From Carposina sasakii (taxonomy: Eukaryota > Arthropoda > Insecta > Lepidoptera > Carposinidae), in the NCBI GenBank assembly GCA_014607495.2, contig CP053163.1:3452716-3516715 (forward strand): a stretch of DNA of 64,000 bases, given 5' to 3'. The translations under genes and the position numbers were made by a program. Positions within the stretch are counted from its first letter, which is position 1. Each line of letters begins with the position of its first letter. Of this stretch, positions 55,263 to 64,000 are shown piece after piece. A model generated the notes under the pieces. The model was not told where the DNA came from, searched no databases, and worked only from the letters and a program-made list of their open reading frames with translations.

Positions 55263-56450
55263 TTGACGACCATGGATAACCAAACGCCAAGTCTCGAAGC
55301 CATCATAAATAACAACCTGAGCGGCCGTGATCTCGACGAGTTCAACAGAATCTACTATGGAAGAAAAGACCATCTAGAAGTTAAGCTGAAGGATTCCTCA
55401 ATTGCTGCAGCTAAAGAAGCTGATTTCGAGATTGCCGCGTACGCCTTTCCCGCTAAAAAGGAGAGCACAAGACCGCCAAAAATTGTTAAAATTGGAATTA
55501 TCCAGCACTCAATTGCGGCGCCGACTGACCGGCCAATCAATGAGCAGAAGAAAGCTATCTTCGATAAAGTAAAGAGGATCATCGACGTCGCTGGACAGGA
55601 GGGCGTCAACGTCATCTGCTTCCAGGAGTTATGGAACATGCCATTTGCCTTCTGCACAAGAGAGAAACAGCCGTGGTGTGAATTTGCCGAATCGGCTGAA
55701 AACGGACCCACCACAAGATTCCTGCGCGAGCTGGCCGTTAAATATGCCATGGTCATTGTTTCCTCTATCCTTGAAAGAGACGAAAAGCATGCCGATATCT
55801 TATGGAACACGGCAGTCGTAATCAGCGATACTGGAAACGTTATCGGCAAGCATCGCAAGAACCACATCCCCAGGGTTGGAGACTTCAACGAATCCAACTA
55901 TTACATGGAAGGAAATACAGGTCATCCTGTCTTCGCGACGCGGTACGGGAAGATTGCTGTCAACATTTGCTTCGGTCGCCACCACGTCCTAAACTGGATG
56001 ATGTTTGGACAAAACGGAGCTGATATAGTTTTTAACCCATCAGCGACTATTGCCGCGGAAGCTGGCAGTGAGTACATGTGGAATATTGAAGCTAGGAACG
56101 CTGCTATCACCAACTGCTACTTCACCGCAGCGATTAACAGAGTCGGTTATGAGGAATTCCCCAATGAGTTTACTTCTGCTGACGGTAAGCCTGCTCATAA
56201 AGACTTGGGTCTGTTTTACGGATCGAGTTACTTTAGTGGACCTGATGGCGTGCGTTGTCCTGGTCTGTCACGAACTAGGGATGGTCTGCTGATTGGAGTC
56301 CTGGATTTGAACCTGAACAGACAGATTAGGGATAGACGCTGCTACTACATGACTCAACGCCTAGACATGTATGTGGAGAGCCTTAGCAGAGTCCGTGAAT
56401 TGGATTTTATGCCGCAAGTGGTCCATGAGCACGATAAGAATGATAATTAA
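55263..56450 (+). CDS. UPB1: Beta-ureidopropionase (beta-alanine synthase)
   Basis: Cytosolic enzyme that splits N-carbamoyl-beta-alanine into beta-alanine, CO2 and ammonia, the last step of uracil breakdown. In insects beta-alanine feeds cuticle sclerotization and pigment conjugates. 395 aa, single exon, close to the usual family length. Triad: E122 (CFQELWNMPFAFC), K199 (GKHRKNHIPRVGDFNES), C236 (VNICFGRHH). Other conserved blocks: REKQPWCEFAESAENGPTTR, YMEGNTGHPVF, FNPSATI, IEARNAAI, EFTSADGKPAHKDLG, GLSRTRDGLL. Intronless, unlike most genes in this window, which suggests a retrocopy origin; the diverged neighbour at 52921 is also intronless. A second Met at codon 4 (better Kozak context, CCATGG) is an alternative start. 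AATAAA follows at 56463. Confidence 0.95.
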   Translation: MTTMDNQTPSLEAIINNNLSGRDLDEFNRIYYGRKDHLEVKLKDSSIAAAKEADFEIAAYAFPAKKESTRPPKIVKIGIIQHSIAAPTDRPINEQKKAIFDKVKRIIDVAGQEGVNVICFQELWNMPFAFCTREKQPWCEFAESAENGPTTRFLRELAVKYAMVIVSSILERDEKHADILWNTAVVISDTGNVIGKHRKNHIPRVGDFNESNYYMEGNTGHPVFATRYGKIAVNICFGRHHVLNWMMFGQNGADIVFNPSATIAAEAGSEYMWNIEARNAAITNCYFTAAINRVGYEEFPNEFTSADGKPAHKDLGLFYGSSYFSGPDGVRCPGLSRTRDGLLIGVLDLNLNRQIRDRRCYYMTQRLDMYVESLSRVRELDFMPQVVHEHDKNDN

Positions 56451-56462
56451 GATTTAAGCCTG

Positions 56463-56468
56463 AATAAA
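56463..56468 (+). terminator. Poly(A) signal AATAAA for UPB1
   Basis: Canonical hexamer 13 bases after the UPB1 stop, implying a very short 3' UTR. A GT-rich stretch (CTGTTTTATTTTTAGT) follows. Confidence 0.6.
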
Positions 56469-58991
56469 ATTAAGTACCTATTGCGATAATCTGTTTTATT
56501 TTTAGTACAGAACTCTCTCGAACTTGTTTGCATCTGACCAACGGATAGCTACGAAATTAATAAACATAATGTCATTATCTTAGAACCCAATTGTAAAAAA
56601 TAAAAAATAAATTGAAAAGATAACAAAAAGTAAACAAAGATAATTTGCCCTCGTGACTCCCCCTATCAATATTGATGAATTTCAGCCATGAATATAAGTA
56701 TCAAGAGAAAAGAATGTCAAAAATGTAAACCTTTTTAAAGTTGTAAAAGTTTGTTACATAATAAACAGTACATAATATATACTTTTAACAGTAATGGTGA
56801 CACAGCAAAGAAGCACTGCAAAGAAGTGTTTGAGAACAAAATGGGACACATTTCAGCTGAGAGCAAAAGTTCGTAATTTTCTCACTTTAAGAGATGTCGC
56901 TAATGTGCTACTCTATTCCAAGTGTCGCATCTGCACTATCTTGTCACTACATAATTTTTTTGCTCTCCAAATTAAACGTTATCTCCAAATCATAAAGCAT
57001 CTTTTAAGTTTTTTGCTGGATAATTTTTGAGAAATTCTTTAAGCGAAGGAAAATAAACCTAGAGCTGAGAAATTACGGCTGTGTTTGGTGTGTTATGGCT
57101 GATGGTGGATAGCTTGAGCATGGTAGAGTTGCGCCCGTGACATCCATTACAATAATGCAGTATTTGAAAACAGGGTTGTACGAAATTTTTATAGCAATTT
57201 TGTTACAGATAAATGTTATACTCGTAAAATTAATAAATGTGTCGTCACACTTAAACCTAAACATAAAATTAGTCCTACCTGACCTTTTCTCTCTCAGCCA
57301 TTAATGTTAAGAACGGAAAGAGATAGACCTGTGACCGCCAGAATCGACCCTAATATTACTTTTTTTTTTACAATGACCATTGTTTGTTAGCTTTATTTGC
57401 CCCAAGAAATAGTTCTTATTATGAATAATAAAATTCATTAGATTAGAGTTAAACAAAACTTCCAACACATACTTACGATAGAAGGAACTCGGAAGGAGAT
57501 GCAGCTGATCTAAACTAGTGAACCCTAGCATCAGCACAGGACTCTTTCATGAAACTCGAAAAAGATAATCCTCCTGCGCAGTTGGGTAAAAAGGCAGGTA
57601 AGTATTTTGCCTGGGCACCGGTAATTCCATTTTATGTAAGCACTTGCCAACCCTACAAAGTTGCGTAGAGTGTCATCTCACTTACAGGAAGTCACGGCTG
57701 ACGTACTCAACACACACTTGAAAAGGCGACTTCTAATGCACTAAATGTGTCAAAAGTGTCGCATCTCTGCGCCATGTGGGAGTGAAAATTGAGCTTTTCT
57801 TACGGAGGAAACTATGGGGGATGCAAAAATTGGTGGTCGCCCACTACCAGGCTCTACATCCTCTGGTGATCCTATGATATATCCTATCCTGTGTCGCTAA
57901 TACTTAGGTGCCTACTTACTTATGGGGCATGGCCAATTATAATATTATACCTACATACTTAGATAAAAATCAATCAAAGATTTTTGGGTTTGGAATTTTT
58001 GTATAAAACCAGCTTGGAGATAAAATTTGTGATACTTAATACATAGAAGCTCTTCTCGTTTGTTCAGTAATTATTATTTTACTTACTTTTTATCAATTAA
58101 CGTTCCAATTCCTTTTTCTAAGACGATATTTATCTACTTTTAACGACTTTTTACCCCAAGAGTGATCAGATTAAAAATCATAAATATTTTGCCTGTTTGT
58201 TTCTTGGCGGGTAATTAAGGCCGTAACGTTCCCAACATGGCGGCATTTCCTCTTCCTGTCGTACTTTTTAATTTTTCATTTGCGGTCGGTGGTTTTCATT
58301 ATTCTTTCGCTAATTTCTCATTAAAGTTTAGCTCCATCTTTGGCCCGAGGATTATTTGAGCAATTTTTTATCCAATTCGTTTAAATACCTACAGGAAATA
58401 GTACATACTTAAAGTATTAAAAAGGATTTATTTTACTACGTTACGCGACTAGTTCCAAATTTAAAGTAAATTCAACAATTTTTTGCTGTACCTAGTTCGT
58501 TTCGAGATCGAATCGTGTGAGTTCCATTTCCGCAATGTTCCAATACATGGACGTCATTGGACGTGTGGAGGATTTTTGAACACCATTCAAAAACTGTCTC
58601 ACTATTACCCGAACTTGATTTCGCTGAGAACTGGGGGATGAGTAGAGTCTCAGTAGAGACTGCTAACTAGAGTCGGCTAGTTATCCAGCAGTCCATTAGG
58701 GTCCAACATTACAAATTTTATCGTGATTCAGTCAGTCGCTAGTTAGTCAGATTAAAATTTTTATTTAGACAAATTTACTATGGAGAAGATTTTCAAGCTC
58801 CATTAGAACCAAAGGATGTTGTTGATGTAGAAGCTCCCTTTGTGTGATTGATTATCCTTTCAGAGAAATTATCACGCAATGATGATTATCACATGGGAAC
58901 TCACTTCCAGAAAAAAGGACGAGAACTTTTATCCTGGAAAAACTACTACCTATATACCTAGAAAAATATGACGAAGATATTTTTAAACGTA
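56469..58991. other. Intergenic, no gene seen
   Basis: A+T-rich. The frame at 56794-57030 (78 codons) has no recognisable domain. Holds a partial family E element at 57240-57355. A CCCAACATGGCGGCATTTCC block at about 58229-58248 looks like a YY1/PHO-type site and could mark a regulatory region, but no adjacent exon is visible. Confidence 0.45.
57240..57355. repeat. Family E short element, partial copy
   Basis: GTCACACTTAAACCTAAACA at the left and GTGACCGCCAGAATCGACCC at the right. The left GGTCGATTCCGG tip is missing. Confidence 0.65.
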
Positions 58992-59406
58992 TACAATACT
59001 TAGTGAACGCCCGCGACTCCGTCCGCGTGGACTGCAAAAAAACGTCGAAATCATCCGGGATAAAAATATTTTCCTGGTACAAAAAGTAATGTAATGATAT
59101 GTAATTTTAGATGAATGTATTGTTTTTCTTATCCACATCTCTGATAGTGCTACCAACAGATGATATTCATATGTAACCAGGTTAGCTGGTAGAGAATGCC
59201 TTGCAAGGCATTAAGCTCGCCCTTGTACATGTGTTTTTTGCTGTAGTACAATAAAGAATTTTATCTATCTATCTATCTACCCTATGTCTTTTCACAGGCT
59301 CTAGACTACCTGTGTACCAAAGTTTACTTAAATCGGTATCGTAGTTTTGGCGTGAAAGCGAGCCAGACAGACAGAGTAACTTTCGCATTAATAATATTAG
59401 TAAGGA
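58992..59406 (-). mobile_element. Short Helitron, with a second repeat nested in it
   Basis: On the minus strand it begins TCCTTACTAATATTATTAAT (59406 down) and ends GTCCACGCGGACGGAGTCGC then GGGCGTTCACTAAG, a variant of the CTAG terminus. The interior is interrupted at about 59145-59280 by an unrelated repeat. Confidence 0.7.
59145..59280 (+). repeat. Insert with GCATTAAG block and (TATC)n tail, inside Helitron
   Basis: Contains GAATGCCTTGCAAGGCATTA, GTACAATAAAGAATTTTA and a (TCTA)n tail, the look of a truncated LINE or SINE 3' end. I recognise the motif as a common lepidopteran repeat tail but assign no family. Confidence 0.55.
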
Positions 59407-60777
59407 TTGTTTCCATAGATTTCCCTAACCCATTCGTCAGCCACAAATTGAAAAACACACTCGAAAACCCCTTTAGTGTCACAGGGGGACGACAATAGGG
59501 CACCTACACAGCCGCGCGTATTGTTGCGTTCCAATTTTATCGTTTTAAAAATTGACGCACGGAAACGCACCGGATGTTGGACACGCGACACGTTTTCGCG
59601 GGAAAAATAATAATTTAGGTTATGAGTAACAAGCTTTTATTCGCTTTTCTTATTATAATATCAAAATGGCAAGCTATAGTCCTATTTAGCATTAAAAGTG
59701 TACTATTATACTTATTCATACAAATAAACTCGACTTGCGGAAAACATTCCGCCATTTACAAACCCCCATATCAGCGGCCATGTTTGTTGTGTCTCAGACT
59801 CTGTGGTGTGATCCATCATAAGTTTTTATTCGATTAGGTCCCCGATCTCGACCCATCCAATTACCATCCCCTAATTACTGGGCTTAACCTTGTGGGTACT
59901 TTTAAAATTAATTTTAATGACTCTTTTCTATTACTATGCATGGGATTCATAATAATTAGTTTTGTTTAATCATAAAATATAAGTAAGGAGATAAGCTATT
60001 AAACCTAATCTTAGTCAGGTCTATCTCTCTCCGTTCTTAACATAAATGGCTGAGAGAGAAAAGGCCAGGTAGGACTAAATTTACGTTTAGGTTTAAGTGT
60101 GACTGCCGGAATCGACCATATTGTGTACTTGAAGATTGTGACCGTAAGAGTCGACTAAGAACTTCGATTTTTTTCAGGCGATAAGCTAGCAACTCGTCAC
60201 TGACCATTTACCTACATTATGGGGCAATGCTAAACGTGGCTGCGGGATCTCCTTTATGATCCTGTAGTTATTCTAACGCATTCTAACTGTAGTTATTATG
60301 ATTTAGTAATTAAGTATGTAGAAACTAAAACTACTCTTCTCATTGCAGAACTACTTGACATCATAAATTCGTCATGTTACAACCCACAAACTTAGGTAAT
60401 GCAAATAAAATTACCCAATATCATCAGTATTGCAAATACAATAAAGACTGATTTAAATTTTTAGGGTGATAAAATAAAGTTTGAAGCAGGGTTGCTAGGT
60501 TGATCACTCTCATGGGTGCCATACGTCATCGCGGGGAGTCACCATTGGACAGTTTAAATTTCGAATTACACAGGATCCATTTTGGAAATTGTGTAGTTTT
60601 GAAGGGCTTGCGATATCGTGATGCGTTGCAAAGAAATTATTTTATAATGCGTGATATTGGCAAAGGTATCATGAACTCAAAGTTACATTACGAGTATGTC
60701 CAATATATTACCACAATTACTTTCAATCTTTTGTCAGGTAGAGGTAGTCGTTGAGAAAACATTTAGAGCCCGTTTTA
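59407..60777. other. Intergenic, no gene seen
   Basis: Contains the family E copy at 60001-60117. The frames at 59622-59837 and 60500-60754 have no recognisable domain. Confidence 0.5.
60001..60117. repeat. Family E short element, left tip missing
   Basis: AAACCTAATCTTAGTCAGGT to TGTGACTGCCGGAATCGACC, nearly identical to the right four-fifths of 44443-44585. Confidence 0.7.
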
Positions 60778-61110
60778 TCTATACTAATATATAATATTAT
60801 AAAGCTGAAGAGTTTGTTTGTTTGTTTGTTTGTTTGTTTGATTGAACGCGCTAATCTCCGGAACTACTGGGTCGAATTAAAAAATTCTTTTTGTGTTGGA
60901 TAGTCCATTTATCGAGGAAGGCTTTAGGCTATATATCATCACAGTGCGACCAATAGGGACGAAGAATAAGAGGAAAATGTGGAAAAAACGGGGAAAATTA
61001 TTCAACTTTGGAGACTTCCGTTGCGTGCACTGCGTAAACGGTTCAAGTTATCCAAAAAATATGTATGAAAGAATAAAATGACGTAGAAATGATATGAAAG
61101 AAAAAAATTT

Positions 61111-61330
61111 AAGGTCTAGACTGCCTGATGCAGAACCCTTAGCAGCCCAGCTAAACTTTGAGAGATATGAAAATACCGTCTTAGGAAAAGTTGCTCAGCA
61201 TGATAAGCACTTTCTAATAACGTAATAAAATTGAAGGTCTAGATAACCTGATGCAGAACCCTTAACAGCCCAGCTAAATTTTGAGAGATATGAAAATACC
61301 GTCTTAGGAAAAGTTATTCAACATTTTAAA
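61111..61330 (+). repeat. ~123-bp tandem duplication inside the Helitron
   Basis: AAGGTCTAGA starts units at 61111 and 61234; CCTGATGCAGAACCCTTA and GAGAGATATGAAAATACCGT are in both. The coding sense resembles helicase-linked sequence, so the duplication arose in a degenerate helicase region. Confidence 0.8.
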
Positions 61331-61333
61331 AGA

Positions 61334-61546
61334 ATTCAATTCCCTGTTAAGTTATCTTTTGCTGTAACAATTAATAAATCACAGGGGCAAACGTTTAAAC
61401 ACGTTGGAATTGACTTACGTCAAGACTGCTTTTCACACGGCCAATTATATGTCGCGTTGTCAAGATCGGGTTGCGGAGAAAATCAGTATGTTCTTCTGCC
61501 ACAAGAAAATAAAACAAAAAATATAATTTACGCAGAAGTACTTTAA
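61334..61546 (+). pseudogene. C-terminal end of Helitron PIF1-like helicase
   Basis: Frame opens as [20 protein letters not shown], with KSQGQT (helicase motif V-like), then [13 protein letters not shown] (motif VI) and [14 protein letters not shown] before a stop. This is the end of a RepHel protein. The catalytic Walker motifs and the Rep domain are absent, so it is non-functional. Confidence 0.85.
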
Positions 61547-61596
61547 AATATTTTATTCTGTTTGTTGACGCGGACGAAGTCGCGGGCAACAGCTAG

Positions 61597-63718
61597 TATA
61601 GAATATAATTCTAGTGCCATCGTTCAAAGGTACTATTAGATATAACACACTCCATAAGATAAGTGAATAACGACATATTTAACTGTAAAGGGTAGGTTAC
61701 TTTTCAAGTTTTCATACATTACATCCCACCCAGCCTCCATCCATTTCCTACATAAAAATTGTGTGCAAAAGTTTTTTCACAATTCTTTTCATACAGCGCA
61801 CGTGTTCCGTCGATAGTATGACAAGTTTTTTTGTCAGAAGGGTTGATTTTCATATTGGTATTCACTATGTGGTCCGTAGCACGGGGTGGGTTGGTGAAAT
61901 TTTCAATATTGAATTCATATTCCCTTTGTGAGATTTCTCTGTTCGCATTAGGGAACTGTATTGATACGAGGCGTAATAGGAATTGCGATTTTTAGATGTT
62001 TTTTGTGAAAGTATACCACATGAATTAAAGAGAATTCACCAAGACGCCATGGCTGACCGTGAAACCTAATATGAACATATCTAAACATATATAATAATTA
62101 ATATATAAACATATATAAAGTATATTCCATTCCCGGAATATATCTTTGAAAGCAATTTTTAAAATGGCCACAAACTGCAGAATCGCGATCTCCTACAGCC
62201 TCTCCTACATCGCGGTAATCCTACAGTCCCATTTAGCAACGGTCAGATGTTTAAAATCAGTGACAAGTTGCTAGCTCATCGCCTGAAAGAACGCCCCTAT
62301 TTTTGTGTACCAAATGTTGGCAACATTTAGTCGGCGGAGTGGGCTCTTTACAAATAAACAATTTTCGAGAATCCGAACGCATTTTGAAGTCCAGGAACAT
62401 TCAGTCCCAGGTCCCAAGGGAACTAGGAGGCAAAGGGCGCGACATTTGGTTACTGTAGGTGACCTTTCTATACGGCAATGGTTTGTAAAGGGCAAACACT
62501 CTATAAAAATGTGTGGTTCCCATTACGGTGACATTTTTGCTAGTATATTTTTACTGATATTCCATGCTACGAAAAATGTAGAAGGTTTTCAAGGATACAT
62601 CTTTTATATCTTAAAGTGATATAGTGTGCTGATGCGGGGATTTGCTAGAATACATCAGCTGCATCTCCTTCCGTGCATATCGTAAGAGACGACTAAACTC
62701 AGGGGCGTTTTCTCAAATTTCCAATTTACCTCATTAGGTAGCAACTTGTCTCTCTGCTAAGCATGTTTTATTTATTATTTTTATTTATTTATTGTTATAA
62801 AAGGATTACAAAATAATGATAGTCTTAGCTCCACAAAACTATTTTTATAGTTTGACTGTGGAGTCTTGTACAGTCATCCTTACAGTCAAGTATATATATA
62901 CATATAACACATACATAAACACATACATAGATACATATACATACATACATATACATACACATATACATTTTAAAATAAAAACATTAATTATTAAATTTGA
63001 AAAACCATAACTTTATCTTGGTTCGTTGAGATAAACGTTACTATCGACGTACACGACATTATGCCAAACGTGGCTGAGGATATTCCTCGTGATCTTATAG
63101 TTCTGGCTATCCCTCTACCACGGACGCTCAAGCCTGTGTACGTAGTTGTATGACGACTCGTTTGGCACTGCACCCAAATCTCCACTGTGATTTCAAGTAT
63201 CAATCTTTTCGTAAAGTTGTGAAAGACTACCAAACTCTCAACCTCTCAAGAGTTTTAATATTAGTAGTCTTTTCTTTGTATACTATATTTTAACGGGATT
63301 AAGAAACGGTACCAAATGACAAGAAGAAGGCAGATAGTATGGGTATTACCGTGTTGTATATTTCATACAAACAAAATCCGCTAGAATGTAGCTGGATTAA
63401 TAATACAACCCAAGAATGAGATAAACAGCGGTGCGGTAACTTTTGCGATTTATACAAACAAATGAAAGCTTGTCGCCATTGTTAACTTCTTAATTAATTA
63501 AGTCGGGAATCGAAGGGGTTGGGGGTGCAGCATTAAAATAGATAAAACTCCCCGCGGTACCGCTTCGGTGACACGGTACGAATGATGGCGGTCTACGTTC
63601 AGTTACGAAGATATTTTATAGATTGGCATGGATATGCCAATGTTCGAGGTAGGCAAAGATAGTTTTATAGGATGCCGGTGCCGTAATATAGCGGCCGCTT
63701 TGCTCATGTATTTTATTA
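61597..63718. other. Intergenic, no gene seen
   Basis: Non-coding with short frames only. Includes an (ATAC)n microsatellite (62892-62970) and, at 62220-62290 and 62650-62760, words such as AGTGACAAGTTGCTAGCTCA that recur at 41590, 42395 and 60190, so they belong to another dispersed repeat. Confidence 0.5.
62892..62970 (+). repeat. (ATAC)n-type microsatellite
   Basis: About 80 bases of ATACAT/ACATAT alternation with interruptions. The open frame through it is not a gene. Confidence 0.85.
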
Positions 63719-64000
63719 CTAGTGGACGCCCGCGACTTCGTCCGCGTGGACTACAGAAAAAACAAAATGTCGAAATTATTCGGGATAAAAACATTTTCCC
63801 CGCATAAAAAGTAGCCTATATGTTAAGTGGGACCTGTCACAATATATTTCTGAAAACTGCATCGAAATTGTTTCAGCCGTTTCTGTGATTAGCGTGCTCA
63901 GACAAACCGACAAACAGACAAAAATTCCAAAAATCATTGTTTTGGGTACTATTGCGTTGACAAAGAAGGTCTCCTATATTTTTTACCCGACTGCGCGACG
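63719..64000 (-). mobile_element. Helitron 3' end, running to the window edge
   Basis: On the minus strand it ends GTCCACGCGGACGAAGTCGC, GGGCGTCCACTAG, with T expected next (A at 63718 on the plus strand). The body matches 51131-51430 (CCACTTAACATATAGGCTAC). Its 5' end is beyond or near the window edge. Confidence 0.75.

Larger units (their letters stand above)
60778..61596 (+). mobile_element. Helitron, internally deleted, with helicase remnant
   Basis: 819 bases. Starts TCTATACTAATATATAATAT; ends with hairpin GCGGACGAAGTCGC, then GGGCAACAGCTAG. Flanking bases are A (60777) and T (61597). A (GTTT)n tract follows the 5' end. The C-terminal helicase coding is at 61334-61546; a ~123-bp tandem duplication precedes it. 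No Rep endonuclease. Confidence 0.85.

Noticed and set aside
56794..57030. 78-codon ORF downstream of UPB1
   Set aside because: No recognisable domain, A+T-rich, and no promoter or splice context seen.

Overview
This is nuclear DNA of an insect, almost certainly a moth or butterfly. The genes are intron-rich with GT/AG junctions and high A+T introns. The repeats fit Lepidoptera: short elements ending in (ATG)n, tRNA-headed SINEs, and Helitron ends with the GCGGACGAAGTCGC hairpin and CTAG terminus. The lepidopteran assignment rests on recalled repeat families; no search was run.

Layout. 1-582 (-): 5' end of an unrecognised gene running off the window. 1587-2675 (+): NDUFA13 (complex I), three exons, 155 aa. 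3.1-21.3 kb: transposon island. It holds a decayed DIRS-type retroelement with inverted ends and an internal complementary region (3140-6955), carrying a nested 272-bp element; a LINE tail (7.1 kb); a full-length LINE with two intact ORFs between identical 92-bp direct repeats (8644-13836); an intact RAG1-like (Transib-type) DNA transposon with ~500-bp inverted ends, CACAGTG termini and a 5-bp target duplication (15161-18909); and several palindromic elements. 21612-29607 (-): a CS-domain 3-hydroxyacyl-CoA dehydratase (HACD3-like), six exons, 370 aa. 29.6-35.8 kb: intergenic, repeat-rich. 35789-48523 (-): phosphatidylinositol-5-phosphate 4-kinase, ten exons, 412 aa, introns full of repeats. 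49760-52389 (-): proteasome subunit beta-3, five exons, 205 aa, first coding exon only the ATG. 52921-54021 (-) and 55263-56450 (+): two intronless beta-ureidopropionase-type genes, head to head. 56.5-64 kb: intergenic, with three Helitron copies, one keeping a helicase remnant.

The cellular genes are not an operon. NDUFA13 and PSMB3 are housekeeping genes; HACD acts in very-long-chain fatty acid elongation, PIP4K in phosphoinositide signalling, and the ureidopropionases in pyrimidine catabolism yielding beta-alanine. Exon boundaries were set by hand from GT/AG sites and reading phase. Every spliced model closes in frame at the length I recall as usual for its family. The most interesting objects are the RAG1-like transposon, the DIRS element, the LINE's 92-bp flanks and the diverged ureidopropionase pair.
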